Source: Fragilariopsis cylindrus CCMP1102 (lineage: Eukaryota; Bacillariophyta; Bacillariophyceae; Bacillariales; Bacillariaceae). From it: a DNA stretch of 64,000 nucleotides. Shown one piece after another: positions 1 to 12,235 of this stretch; position 1 is the first letter of the stretch; each line of letters opens with the position of its first letter. The translations under genes were made by a program, and so were the position numbers. The stretch lies in assembly GCA_900095095.1 (NCBI GenBank), contig FMBT01000339.1, forward strand, positions 124,001 to 188,000, in the 5' to 3' direction. Under the pieces are notes generated by a model. It was given only the letters and a program-made list of their open reading frames with translations. It made no database searches and was not told the DNA's origin.

Positions 1-1060
1 ATCGTGCAAGTGGTTTTGATGATAGCAAAAGTGCAACTACAAAAGGTGTGTGTATGCGTGTGCGTATTGTGTATTGTGTGTGTGCGTGTTCTGAAGAGTT
101 TGTTTCACGAATGACAATACTCTTGTTGTCGAAATATAACCTGAATATTTTTGTTTATGTTTTCGTTTGCTCGACGATCATTGGTTAACAAAAAGGATGG
201 ATGAGGAATATGGAAGCATTTGGCGTCGGCGGAATAGATTACTTAGATCAAATCATGTTAGACTATCCTGGACCAAGTTGTGACTCGATCCGAGGGCAAT
301 GGAGTTCTTTCGAGGAGATGCATGCACAGAAACTAACAAAGAGTATATCAGTTTCGAATTTTAATCTAGATCAGTTAGACTGTGTCTTAAAGACAGCGAC
401 CGTCAAACCAGTCGTCAATCAACTTCCGTATAATGTAGCCTACCATCCTGGCAGTGTGACCGAAAATAGTAAGCGAGGGCTTTTGGTTCAAGCCTGGGCA
501 CCACTTGGTAAGTTTGTAATTACGTTGTATTACACATCTGTATCAATGATTATATTATTTTTACATATACTCATTTGCTTGCTTGTGCTTACATTCGTTG
601 TACCGTATTATACATCTAACGGTATTTATATTTGATTTTTGTTTCCTCGTGCTAATACTGTATACCACCAAACTTTATTAATATGACTATCATAGGTGGG
701 TCTACCGGACGCTTTGATTCAAGAATTAAAGATGCATGTTCGCTAATTGGGAAACAATACAACAAGTCGTACGCACAGGTAGGTTTGGAATGTTACTGTG
801 CGCTCTTTTCTCATTTTATCTTGTATTGTATTCCATTGTATTTGGTTTCTACTAACAACGTGCAATGACTGTAAAAAAAATCAAATCCAAATTCGACAAT
901 ATTAATATTTACTTCACAGGTTGCACTTCGTTGGATAATTCAGAACGGTGGATCATTTACAACGCAGTCAAAGAATAAAGACCATTTTTCTGAGGATCTC
1001 AATGTGTTTGATTTTGAGTTGACTCAGAATGAGATGCAAACATTGAATTCTCTCGCATAA
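1..1060 (+). CDS. Aldo/keto reductase, 3' part (partial, 4 exons seen)
   Basis: This is the C-terminal two thirds of an aldo/keto reductase, an NAD(P)H-dependent oxidoreductase with a TIM-barrel fold. I read exons at 1-45, 196-507, 696-778 and 920-1060; all junctions are GT-AG and phases agree, giving about 193 residues and a TAA stop at 1058. Family marks are a strand reading YLDQIMLDYPGP (the LIHWP position), RGQWSSFEEM, the KSISVSNF signature, QLPYNVAYHP, an APLG segment and C-terminal VALRWIIQNGG followed by QSKN (cofactor phosphate loop). The catalytic Asp, Tyr and Lys lie upstream of the window. The usual catalytic His before W/Y-P is Asp here. The first exon is inferred only from its phase and donor. 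Substrate is unknown. Confidence 0.85.
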
Positions 1061-1424
1061 AATAGGTATAATAATATGCGTTGTTGATACGACGAGTATA
1101 GTATGATATTCAAGAATAGAATATAGCAATTCTATGTAGCAAACATAATAGTACGAACTTCAATGGCATTATATATATATCTATAGACTCAAGTTGTGTA
1201 TTGTCTTGTCTTGTGTGTAGTTACAATTACTATCAATTTGCGTCGGAGAATAATGCTAGTGGTAGCCACTGTACTTTGATGTATGTAATGGTGTGTAATA
1301 TTATGTAGGTTGTGTAGTACGTTATACATTTCTAGAAGGTAGTTTGCAATATAAAGACAGAAAGAGAAGTGAAGAGAAGAAGATCTCTTCCGTTATTTCA
1401 TTCCGTATACAATATCACCCTGGA
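1061..1424. other. Intergenic, convergent 3' ends
   Basis: This AT-rich spacer lies between the 3' ends of the reductase and scramblase genes. It holds a short TA run and a CTTGT iteration near 1204-1217. I see no gene. Confidence 0.6.
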
Positions 1425-2642
1425 TTACTCCGAATTTTCAAAATACAAAGCATTAATCAAAATCGAAGATCCGAGGAGTAGACCCTTTTGATTCGTCGTA
1501 GCATCATTTGGGAATTGGATTTTGTAATAATTGGTTTCATTGTAAGTTTCACGTAATGTCTTTTTAGGGATTTTAGCCATCCTTCCACTATATAATAATA
1601 ATGATATTTTTTTGTTATCAAAAGACGTAAGAGAATGCACAAGGATTAGAGAGTATATGTAGAATCGGAACGAAATAAATTCTTTTAGATTTATGATATA
1701 AAAGTCTGTTCGAATATTGGAATGGAAAAAGAGGAAAAAAGAGAAGGAAAAAAGTGGAGAAAACTTACATACGATCAGTGTCCTCATTTGAACTGGGATA
1801 AATATCACAAGGGATCATGCAACATCCTTTGTTTTAGCAGCAGATATTATGAGAGAAGTAGAGCAAAGAATAAAATAAAGGAAGCAGAAAAGTTAGAGAA
1901 ATGCACTTGATGATCCAAAATATTTTCAAGCATCAGATGTTTGATCGTCGTGATAATCTTCACAGTATGAGATTTAGTGTTAGAACTTACCGTGAGGACA
2001 ACATAGATGTTTATCTCCCTCCGGGCCCGTGCAATCGATACACATACCATTCCAACAGGTAGGTGGACGAATCATGTAAATTTCTTGCTTTTCGTTATCG
2101 TATACTTTAAATGTTGGCACACAACACCAAAAAGATTCACGGATATCACCCAAATGATCATCACCACTAAAGATAGTAGCCTCTTGATTGCAACAACATT
2201 TGCATGTACCAACACAGCATCGGAATGGACGATTCACCTCAAGAAATTCTTCAGGACCAGTATCTTTATTCGTATCTTTAATTGTCATATCAAAAGCATG
2301 ACAAGGAGCAAAACAACAACGGCAGGGGAAAGTAAATTCCTCTTTCGATCTAGCAATTTCTATACTTTTGCTACTACTACCATCATTCGTCAAGTATCTG
2401 AAATCAGATTTTGTTATACAACAGAAACATTCTTGTAACCACCCTCTTCTATCTTGACGGATTTCAATTGTTTCGCAAGATTGTAGCGTATTCTTCATAA
2501 CATCTGTCCCTGATAAACCTCCTGAACCGCCTTGTTTATTATCGACACTGTTATTGTCGTCGTCGTCACTGCTGCTGCTCGAACCTCTATCCATACTTTC
2601 TTGCGCCGGGGTTGTGCCGGACTGAACCGATTTAGATGCCAT
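1425..2642 (-). CDS. Phospholipid scramblase family protein
   Basis: The gene encodes a scramblase-family (PLSCR, Tubby-like fold) protein, a class associated with Ca2+-dependent lipid movement between membrane leaflets. Exons on the minus strand are 1991-2642, 1769-1826 and 1425-1587, with GT-AG introns and matching phases, giving 290 residues. The N-terminus (about 1-50) is Ser/Asp-rich and probably disordered. The body has paired-Cys clusters typical of the family (CFCC, CRCCFAPCH, RCCVGTCKCCC, FWCC, HLCCPHG). It ends in IGRMAK, YKIQFPND and a terminal hydrophobic helix (GLLLGSSILINALYFE). I chose the ATG at 2642 because MASKS starts the disordered leader; upstream in-frame sequence is low complexity. 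The reading frame is intact. Lipid-scrambling activity is disputed for parts of this family, so function is by homology only. Confidence 0.9.
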
Positions 2643-4057
2643 CTTCTGATTGAATTGATTGATTCTGAAAAAGAGGTTTTTCTTTTTTGAATGACAGTAT
2701 GCAATGCGAAACTCCTTGCTGATGACTGAATACTGGATAATTCTACAGTCGTTTTCTTCTTCTTCTGCTTCTGCTTCTTCTTCTTTTCCTTCTCTAACAA
2801 TAGGAAAATAATCGTTGATAGAAGGATGGTTACGGTACAATACTCCTGTTGCAAGAAAGATGTTAATGGCAAGGTGCTCGACAAATAATAAGAATACTTC
2901 GACAAAAATTGAAAAGCACAAAAGCAAGCACGATCGAATTTCGGATTTTCACCGCACTGTAAAAATGTCACGAAAAAGTCATTTAAACTATTTTTAGTTT
3001 TTAAGCACACTGAAGTCATTATTTTTAAAAAAAGATTGATACTAATAATGGGTCTTGCATACAGTGTGGTTTCTAATGTATTTTTTAATAATGTGACAAA
3101 ATGTATGGTTTTATATGTCCACTTGCTGGATTTTGATGCTAATCAAATGCAAATACCGGCTACACCCCCCATACATATGCACTTCTTCAGCTGTCCATTT
3201 CATGCATGTAGGAGCTTTATTGCATTTATAATTGAAGTTCACCCTTTGTGCACTTTAGTCCTGTCCTTGTATGAAGCGCCTGCTTTGTTCATTGTATGAA
3301 GGTGGATTTTGTCACTATGTATTGTCAAATTGAATCACACGGGGCAAGGACAACTACTAGGAATTCCATAGTACAGTGACTGTGGATCTATCTGAGTGAG
3401 ATAATGAAAAAAGGCAACAGCAGTAAACTTTAAGATCATGCTAGATACCAGGTACCAGAAGAATTTCTTGATCTTGACAAATTTGAACGTATGCTTTTCA
3501 GTTCTGATTCATTATACATAATAATAATGCACATTGATTGCGTTGCATGTACAGTATAGTTTGAATTTAAGATTCAAATTATTAATATTATAGAGAAGAG
3601 CTATATTTTTTGATGATCTCTGAAGACAATTCAAGTGCGAAAGAACTTATGTAAGCACAATGATAGGAGATTGTTGAACTTATATTATCATAGACACACA
3701 TCATTGTAAACCAACTACAGTAAAACTACCAGATTGATGCACAATTTATTGACGCTCCACGATTTTAAATCTTCGAGAATTATTGCTAAAAAAGCTTTGA
3801 CATCAATTTTGGGCATTTAATATTAAATATAAACAACATGGATTTATAAGATACAAGGTAAACTTGATTATTCATTATTCGCCTTTCCGAAGAACCCAGA
3901 GAAGATAGCGAGAGACGAATAGTATATATCATTATCATATATATTAGATTGTATGGAAACTTCATCCATTAATATAGAAAAGAGACGTTCAGTCGTATCT
4001 TGTCGATTACAGTAGAATTTCGTTCAATTCTTCTTCTCTTACTATACACAAACATTT
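2643..4057. other. Intergenic, no gene recognised
   Basis: The part next to 2642 should hold the scramblase promoter; the far end is the 3' flank of the gene at 4058. An 87-codon open frame at 3036-3299 has no recognisable domain or codon bias and I do not call it. Confidence 0.5.
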
Positions 4058-4707
4058 TTATTTTTTCTCCGCAGGTGTTGCACCATTTGGTTTAATTGAT
4101 CCCGGTCCTTGTTGAAACAAATTAATAATTTTCCTCTTTGTTCTTCGTAAGAATCGATAAAGAAAAAGTGAAGGGAAAACAACTGCGTCCGTCAAAAATT
4201 TAATGCATAGTACTGCAAAAAACTTAATGAAAAGTGGTATGGTCAGTATGACGGTCATCGTAGTATTCTTCTTCTTCTTATTTTGTTCATCCGACATTGC
4301 TTCTTGGATCGTTCGTTAGGTTCTTCAAAAAATGGTACGTTGTTCGATGACGATGATGATAAATCTTTATCGTCGGCATGATCACCATCTTGATTGGAAT
4401 CATCCGCCGTCGTCATAGAAAGAGGCGTGTACTGCTGCTGTTGTGTTGCCGTCTTGGCCATCTCTGAGAATAACCGTTTTTGAATTCTGATCCTTGCTAA
4501 TGTCGGTCCTTGAATTTGTGTATTGTATTTTGTTGACTCCAATTTCATTACTCCCGACGATCGAATTTGCGATAGTGACCCAGACCCAGACCCAGACCCA
4601 GACAACGACAACGACAATGCCTCGCACGTAAAAAAAGCGAAGAATATGACAAGAAAAAGATTCATCGCGTGATGGTGTGGTTGCAATTGTCGTGTAAACA
4701 TCGTCAT
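4058..4707 (-). CDS. Small secreted or membrane protein, unknown
   Basis: I do not recognise this protein. Two overlapping open frames (4255-4707 and 4058-4297) look like one gene. The first begins with a basic stretch and a hydrophobic signal-like segment (NLFLVIFFAFFTCEA), then a Ser/Gly repeat, a Gln run and a Ser run. The second adds a Lys-rich linker, a long hydrophobic stretch of about 35 residues (probable membrane segment), then a basic tail. The frames meet around 4297, where one extra base would make them continuous; I found no fitting GT-AG intron. This is the same kind of frame change seen in several other host genes here, so a sequence error is likely. Coding status is moderately sure, function unknown. 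Confidence 0.5.
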
Positions 4708-5222
4708 ACTTTTCAGATCATCTCTCTTTGTATGCTCTATTTATTTATATTAATATCTACACTCCTATTATCTTTTCTCAAGTTTTAATTTGAACGAGAA
4801 TTGCCGTGTGTGGTGTGTGTGGCGTTGTCAAGTGAATTTTCTTAAATCCTCCTTCTTCAACAAAAGTTCGGTGCGTTCGTATGATTAATACCATTAAATC
4901 CTACAGTAGTGACAACTCAGAATTAAGAAGAGGTCGTGTAGTATCTGGTAAGCCTATGGATCATACCATAAGATCCAACGTTGGTAGGCATTCTTTATAT
5001 CGGACAAATGCAGAATTTTAACGAAGGAATGAATCGAATCAATCGAATCGAATCAATCAATCAACGGCGGGAAACACCACGCACACATGAACAACAGAAA
5101 GCAAACAGAAAACGAGGCATTTCAGAGTTTTTATTTTTAAAAACATCTCTGAAGCCGCTAAAAGCACTACATACATTGTCTGTCATACCATAAACAATAA
5201 AAGAAACAGTAAATAAGAAACG
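4708..5222. promoter_or_regulatory. Divergent promoter region upstream of SAR1
   Basis: The region separates the unknown minus-strand gene from SAR1. It contains an iterated AATCG/AATCA stretch at about 5031-5067. A short open frame at 4981-5193 lacks an ATG start and probably is SAR1 leader. Confidence 0.4.
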
Positions 5223-6008
5223 ATGGGTTGGTTCTCCCTCGATTGGATGTACAGCGCTCTAGCTAGTCTAGGTAGGTTCACAATAACAAACTAGAGAACC
5301 TCGCCTGCATCAGAACAAGGTTAAAATAAATTTTATTTCCACCTTAGTTTCCGTAACGTTACTTGTATTATATTTGGTTGGTTGATTATTTTTTATTTAA
5401 ATTTATACTAATCTTTCATCTATTTCCCTAATTCTTCTTCCTATTTATTCTCCTTTTACCACACTTTTTTAATAGGCCTCTACCACAAGAATGCAAAGAT
5501 TCTTTTTCTAGGTTTAGATAATGCAGGAAAAACAACCTTGCTTCATATGCTGAAAGAGAACAGAGTGCAGGTACACGTCCCAACGTTACATCCAAACACT
5601 GATGAATTAATCATTGGTAATATTAAATTCAAAACTTTTGATCTTGGTGGACATGAAACTGCACGTCGTTTGTGGGCAGATTATTTTACTACCGTGGATG
5701 GTGTTGTTTATATTGTTGATTCTATTGATAGAGGTCGATTCCCTGAAGCGAAGAAGGAATTAGATGCCTTATTAACAACTGAAGAATTACAAGATGTGCC
5801 ATTTTTGGTACTTGGTAATAAAATTGATATGCCAACTGCAGCCAGTGAAGAAGAATTAAAATTTGCACTTGGTTTAGGTGATACATACGGAAAGGATAAA
5901 GGTCCCGACGGTACCGGAACACGTCCAATTGAACTTTATATGTGTTCTGTCATTAGAAGGATGGGATACGCAGATGGATTCAAGTGGCTTTCCGCATTCT
6001 TGACTTAA
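5223..6008 (+). CDS. SAR1: Small GTPase SAR1 (COPII coat initiation)
   Basis: SAR1 starts COPII vesicle budding at the endoplasmic reticulum: in its GTP form it inserts an amphipathic N-terminal helix into the membrane and recruits Sec23/Sec24. Exons are 5223-5271 and 5476-6008, separated by one GT-AG intron in phase 1, giving 193 residues, the normal family length. The N-terminus [18 protein letters not shown] is the membrane helix and lacks a signal for N-myristoylation, as expected for Sar1 rather than Arf. GTPase motifs are GLDNAGKT (29-36), switch I PTLHP (52-56), DLGGH (72-76; His at the catalytic position), NKID (131-134) and CSV near the C-terminus. The frame is intact. Confidence 0.97.
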
Positions 6009-6828
6009 AAAGAAGGAAGGAAGATAAAATCGAACTTAAAACGAATTGAACTGGATTGAATTGAATCGAATCGTATATTATAATTTGCCGACGGCCGTTG
6101 GTTTTGATGCCGCAGACAGCACTTTGGCTTTCTTCAAGCAGATTTTTGTTTTTTCGTTGATAAATTAATATTTTTCGACCCAAAAAAATAAACGACCGGA
6201 GCAATTTTATGGCCGTATGTATGGAAATTAATGCGAAATAGTACCTCCCCTTCAAAAACAATTACAAAAACAGTTATATGTGCAAATGAAAAAAAAGTCC
6301 ATTTGGCAACTCTTATTTGCTATGTGTAGTAAAATCATTATTGCTCTTCATCATACACAATTTTTTTTTGTTTTGTGCTGAAATTGTGATCTCCCCCGGA
6401 GAAAATATCGCTTGGTTCTAAATGTTCATGCTAATGTAGTAGCTTATGCTTGCTCTTTCTTTAATTTGCAGTAATAGAATGTAATGAACGCATCATCAAC
6501 TCTCAACTTCAAACAGAGTTGCTAGGGAAGTGCACTTATAGCTTGATATTCGATTGATATTCGATCGTGCGTTCGTTTGATATGCATTTAAATACAAAAA
6601 ATGAACGATACTATGTTTATGTATATTGAACTTATTGTTTATTTTAGCAGCTCCCGCGTCGACTACCTTAAAAAGAATATCAGCCAGCGGTCGACTTGCT
6701 ACTTTCTAGTTAGGCATATGTTATACCATAATCACTGATAGAAACAAGACACAGGTGAAAATATCGAAAAATGTCATGAAATGTGCACCAATACTATTAC
6801 TTTATTTAACACTTCACATGAAGTAATT
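6009..6828. other. Intergenic, convergent 3' ends of SAR1 and ATG4
   Basis: It begins with GAATTGAATCGAAT-type iterations in the SAR1 3' flank and is otherwise AT-rich. I see no gene. Confidence 0.5.
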
Positions 6829-8418
6829 TCATAGTAGAACATAATCATCCTCATCACTAATTTCATCCTGTGGATCATCGAATACACCATCGTCATCCAG
6901 ATCATGCAGCATCATATCATTCGCCGAATCTGAAGACATGTAGTTCGGAAGCTTATCAAGGAATGAAACAAGTTTTGGTGCAGAAGAGTGTGGGTTTGTA
7001 CGTGTTAAGGCGTCTTCCAAGTCTAGAAAATCCTTTCTATTGCGGCAGTAGAAACCAAGAGCAATAGATGGATCCATCCGATTCAGGTCCAATAATTCGG
7101 GATATGTCGTATGTACCGACGCAAGATATTCATCAGTAAGATCAATACACTGTTCTTTCTCATTGTCTATTTTTGTTCCTTGGACCTTTTCTTTCATGTT
7201 TGGTGCAGATTGTACTGTATGGGGATCAAGTCCCAGAATCTTTGAACCATCTGCGTACGCCCCGTAGAACCAACGAGCTCCACGAGGACGTCCACCAAGT
7301 ATTCCTACCGATTGCGGTAAACTAAATATATGAGCGACACTTTGTACATATTCTTCATTGAATACATCAAGTCCCAATCGGAGTGGTATTAAAAGAAGTA
7401 GACTCGTATCCCATTCTAGATCTTTTAGCTCCAATTCTTCCAATTCGGGAACAACTTGATCTAATGGGTGTGATGGTTCTACCCCTCCTCCTGTTGTTGT
7501 TGTTGTTGTCGTCGTTCAAATTGTTGCTGCTCCTTTTCTTGGCCCCATCTTTAGTCATCAGTTCGTAAATCGTTTCTTATAGAGTGTTCCTTCCGATGAT
7601 ACGTGTACACGAAAGATATTTGTTTGTCGTTGCTGGTGTAATGCGACTAAGTCTCTCATTACATAACATGCCGTGCCTGGCCCGTACCATTCACCTTCGA
7701 TGTCCATGTGGCATAATATTGTAACGATAGAAGAATAATAATGGCACGAATAAAAGGGATATAAACTGGTGTAAGAAAGAGAAAGAATAAAGAAAAAAAG
7801 ATGATACATGCCAAACAAACGAACAAAAAAGGGACATACCTGGGAGAACTTCGTACTTTGCCAAACCAGCAGCGCACATATTGTGCAATGAGTAGATCGA
7901 TTGGCTCGTACTTGGAAAATCAGCAAACCATGTCAACAATACTTTTACAAAGTCGTCCTCTCGAGCTTTTGTGATGAGGTTTCTGCTTTCCAATGCCTCG
8001 ACTTGAAATGTATTCTTAGAGCATGAGTAAGCATCATTTGGGCCGACCGCAACATACACCCCCACCGGCATCAGATGTTATACAATACGGTTTGATTTCA
8101 GGAAAGTCGTATCGATACGTCCACCAAATAACGAAGCCTCATATTCCTTTCTTTCGTAGTAGTCATGAACAGGATGACAACGTCTACCGAGCATGTAAAG
8201 GTATGGTATCTGTTTTCTTCATTGTTCTTTGTCAAAACGTTGGTATAGATAGAATCAACATCATCTTCATCGTCTTCATTAGATTCGTCATAGAAGTATT
8301 CATAATCTTCTTTCTTCCTCTCTAGCTCTTGCTCCTGTTTCACTTCCATATTCAATATGTTTGTCGGTCGTCTGTCGTCGTCGGATAAACAATTATGAAT
8401 TACAACATACAACAGCAT
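6829..8418 (-). CDS. ATG4: ATG4-type cysteine protease (autophagy), frame disturbed
   Basis: ATG4 trims Atg8/LC3 to expose its C-terminal glycine and later releases it from phosphatidylethanolamine. In order the sequence shows an acidic N-terminal region, LGRRCHP, a WWTYRYDFPEI segment, the catalytic-Cys motif WGCMLRSAQMM (about 8020-8058), QSIYSLHNMC, EWYGPGTACYVM, the PLRLGLD strand, a GGRPRGARWF turn, LDPHT with the catalytic Asp and His, and an acidic tail ending DEDDYVLL. That tail resembles a C-terminal LC3-interacting motif (acidic residues then Y-x-x-L), as in human ATG4B. One clear intron has donor GTATGT near 7842 and acceptor near 7702. Conserved motifs sit in different frames: about seven frame changes, each equal to one missing base. 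Either the assembly lost bases or this is a young pseudogene. The start (8418 or 8348) is uncertain. Confidence 0.8.
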
Positions 8419-9764
8419 AACAGCATATACTGGCTATTTCTAAGAATTTCTCAACAGAATTTGCTATTTGCTGCATGATGGCTTGCGCTATTTGATATTG
8501 TTGACACGGACATTATTATTTAACAGCTCCTATCTTTTGAGTCCAAACAAGACTAACTTTTGAGACTGAAATAGCTCTTATTTATTATAATGTATAAAAC
8601 ACACACATTCTGCCCGTCACAACTAGTCTGCAATAAACAACTATACTACCGCACATAGGAGATTAGATTAACCACTCCTCATAGGAAGGGTTTTTGTTGG
8701 TCACCAGTGGTTAAATTGATACATCCTAAGCTGCTGCTTCTGCATGCACATCATGACATTTAACTGGTTATTTGGCCATTGCATGTTGTTAAAAAGTTCA
8801 TCCTTTAAGTAAGAAGTTGCTGCATCCATGTAAAACTCTACTCTAATATCTCTTTCTCCAAGCTGCATGCCGAGCAGCTAGAGTGATGAACCAAGCACAT
8901 CAGTTTGTTATGTATGCATAATATGATAAGATCACATACATCTAATAATTGGTTATTTGGCTATTGTATGTAGAAAGTCATCCTAGCAAGAGTAATTGCA
9001 ACGTATTTGCAAAGCAAGTTACATACAGAAATTTTAGGAAATAGGAAACGGGAAAAGGCTTGCTGAAAGTTGGGGATAAGAAGGAAGTCAACGTTTTTGT
9101 TCTGTTGAACTACAGATGTGGTCAATGGATGAAAGAATTGATGAGCAATTATACTACTAAGAAATATAGTGGTAATCGGGCAGTCAGAGTTCTAGTAGAA
9201 CTAATCATTTGTTGAAAAACTTCCCATGTGTCAGAAAAATATGGACTCAAGACATCATCAGAAACTGGTGGTGAAGGTCTACTAGGACCAGATGATAGTG
9301 AACAACAAGCCTTCAACGTAGTGAAATCCGTGGTTGACGACCACGAATTCTTCAGGTTGTTACTTGTATAAGCATGTTGGGAAGGTAAATTATGATAAAT
9401 AAGATCTCAAATTTCCATTTAAAAGCGCAAATACTACTAGCTGTAGTAATCTATGGTCAAAATTGTACCCTATGTGACATATTTTTCTATAAGACTGTGT
9501 GCTTAGAGGGTGACATGTTGTGAGTGAGCGCGTTCTTATTACTAGGACTGGCAAGGCTAAATTGAGTCCAGCATCCAGTCAGCCGTTAACAACATACAAT
9601 TTTTGTTGTGATGCAGCAATGATGCGGGTGGAACTGTAGTATACGGAATGTTCTACTAGCGTAGTGTTGAAGTAGTAGAAAATAAATGCAAATGCAAACT
9701 TAAAAACGTAGATGATATCATATACATTGTACTAGCAGTACTTGAATACTGTTAATTATTTCAC
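8419..9764. other. Intergenic with diverged direct repeat
   Basis: No gene is seen. Two diverged copies of a segment of about 40 bp containing GGTTATTTGG and TCATCCT lie at about 8761-8805 and 8945-8983. A weak inverted repeat with 9-bp arms (TTAACCACT at 8668-8676, AGTGGTTAA at 8706-8714) is also present. They may be remnants of a mobile element. Confidence 0.4.
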
Positions 9765-11871
9765 CTAGGAAAATCTTTGTCTCTTGAGCGGTCGTTCCTG
9801 TTCTTCTTCCGTTTCGCTTTTATCCTCAGCAAAAAAACCCCATAGATTCCAGATATTATTTTGAGGTTTTTCGACGGTCGGACGAAGTAGTGTGATCGTT
9901 TCTTTCTTCCCAAATTTACTACTCTTCAAAGCGTCAAGCAATAGTTTACCGTGCTCTTTAAAGCGTTCGTCGTCATCATTGAAACTAACTATTTGAGCGC
10001 CAACCAAGAATGTAGTATCGTCTACCCAAATAACATCAAAATTTACTCGTTGGTTACGAGAATCGAAAAGTCCAGAAAGGGAGTTTATAATGTCCCGTGA
10101 TGACACTGATGGATCGATATTAGCTATACGGAAAGTTGATTCATGAGACATACCCCTTCCAAGTGGATCTGACACTGGAGATTCGAAATCAATCGTGTAC
10201 GGCGATAAATGAAAGTATAGCTTGTTCCGCCCGTATAAGTACCTTGGAAATGTAAATTCATCGATGCAATAATCCCATAATTGAAATTTGGAGCTTGCGT
10301 CCACAGGTGGGATTTTTCTTTGGTTTTGAATAGTATAAGAAAGTTCACAGAACGCAACTCCCGTCATGTACGCATCATACGCGGCATCATGAGCCTGTTC
10401 ATCTTGTTGGACTTGTCCGTTGAGACAAAAGGCGCGATGCTTCCAATGCGGATGCTCAGCAACAGCCTGTTCATAAACATCCTCAAGGCGAGTCCTACGA
10501 GATGTGTTGTCCCTCAAACAATAATCCGAAGCTAAAATTTTCGTATCATATACCACTGGGAAATGAGAATGAATAAGACGTTTGCAATCATCCCAATCGC
10601 TTGGAAGTTTAGGGGAGTGGAAATGTGTCATAAGAAATAGGAGATCCATTAACCCATTGTGCACGACAAGAGGAATCTTTCTATTCGAAATGCACTTCCC
10701 TGGAGAGAATTCCATCAATGCGTCATTCGCATTAGGTGCCAAGATTACATGTTCGGCTATGTTTGCAATTGGTTCGCCGCTACATGCTTTTGACAATGCC
10801 AAAAAGATACGTTGTGCTCCAATTTTTGATTCAATCAACTTTTTATATCCCTCAACCAACAACCGTTGTGTCCGTCTTTCCCGTTCTTCATCCGTAAGTC
10901 GCCATACACGGATTTGCTCACTCTGAGTTTCGAGGACTAGATAAGGATAATCTCGTTCAATACTTTCATACAAAGAACGTCGTAAAAAGGAATTGCATCG
11001 TGGAAGTAAAAAACTAACACCCTCCGCCCCTTGTGCCCCAACAATGGGTGTATCCAACCATTCTCGCAGACTAGATGCGACTCTAGCATGAAACTCCTTA
11101 TCTTCGGCTTTAGTTAAGACAACCTTACGACGTTTATAGGCTGGTGATGATGTTGCAGTAGTGGGAGTTGAACCCATTTGCTTCTGACGTTTTAAAAATT
11201 TCTCTGCTAGTTTGGCGGCAGTATCTTTTGTGCAGAATGGGATTCCTTCTCGTGCCCATAGGTTAAGGTCCATGTTATTTTCTAGCAGAAAATGAATTGA
11301 CGACGGGTTCAATGTTATTTCTCGAGTAATATTAGGATCAGCTGGTGGAAATAGTGTGAATTTATACCTTCGCACATGAAAGGAAGCTGCATCAGACGTA
11401 TCTGTTTCCTGTGATGATTTATGTTCAAATAAACAAATTCCCAATTGAATAATAGCATAACGCTCCGGAACAAGCTTCGTAGTAGAATATCGATCCGCAG
11501 GTGACTCGTCTTTGCAGATCTTCTTGACGTCTCCTGGTGGTAAGGATATCCCAGTCATTTCCTCATCGATCGCGATCCAGGAAGCGTTGGGAAGGTTGCG
11601 TATGAAGTCATTGCTTTGTTCCAAGAAATCAGACCTGTAGAGAAATTTGCAATAAAATATCCATTAGTGTATCTGACGTCAACAAATAAAGGGCAAAAAT
11701 ATCGAACATATTCGTGGTGCTAAAATTTACGTACTGCGTGGAATTCACCATGATTGATTCTCCACCGTTCTGAGCCATATCTGTTGGGCGCTGAGGGCTA
11801 CTGCTACTATCAGTATTGTTATTAGCTCTAAATAACTGGTTTTGATGATGTGCCATGGTTAATTCCTCCAT
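9765..11871 (-). CDS. PARN: Poly(A)-specific ribonuclease, PARN type
   Basis: PARN is a DEDDh 3'-5' exonuclease of the CAF1 family that removes poly(A) tails and trims small RNAs. Exons are 11735-11871 and 9765-11634 with a 100-bp GT-AG intron, giving 668 residues in frame. Catalytic marks are AIDEEMTGI (first Asp and Glu, about residues 69-71), VVHNGLMDLLFL (third Asp) and HDAAYDAYMTG (His and last Asp). Between the first two lies an insert with GAQGAEGVSFLLPRCNSF and YPYLVLET, matching the position of PARN's R3H-like insertion. A C-terminal RRM-like region follows (FRIANIDPSV, then NFDVIWVDDTTFLVGAQ). The ATG at 11871 is the first in frame; 11856 is an alternative. It shares a divergent promoter with EMC8/9. 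Confidence 0.93.
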
Positions 11872-12235
11872 TGAAATGTTTATTTTTGTTTTCTCGCTTT
11901 CTTGAATAGATTTCAGATTTATTTTATGTGGTGGAACGACAATACAGCATGTAAGTTAAAAAAGTTAGTAGAATAATAGAGAAACAAATTGTTCGAAGAA
12001 TTCACAATCGCGACATGAAATCGCATACACATTTTTATTTGGGGGACGGAGGAGAGGAGGCGGTTAAAATAAAAAGGGGAAATGGATGAAACAAAAAAAT
12101 TAGAATGTAAATTACACAGACTTACCAAAAGCATTTACTTTCACAGCATGCTTCATGAGAGATCGCCGTTCTTATCACAACAACAACAACGAATTAATAA
12201 TTCATCTTCAATAGAGAACAATAAGACAATATAAG
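11872..12235. promoter_or_regulatory. Divergent promoter, PARN and EMC8/9
   Basis: This AT-rich spacer of about 360 bp separates two head-to-head genes and must hold both promoters. No defined motif is recognised. Confidence 0.5.

Noticed and set aside
3036-3299. 87-codon open frame
   Set aside because: Isolated, no domain, unremarkable composition; no support from neighbours.
8023-8325. Plus-strand open frame of 100 codons
   Set aside because: It lies antisense to the ATG4 catalytic-Cys region, which is clearly coding on the minus strand.
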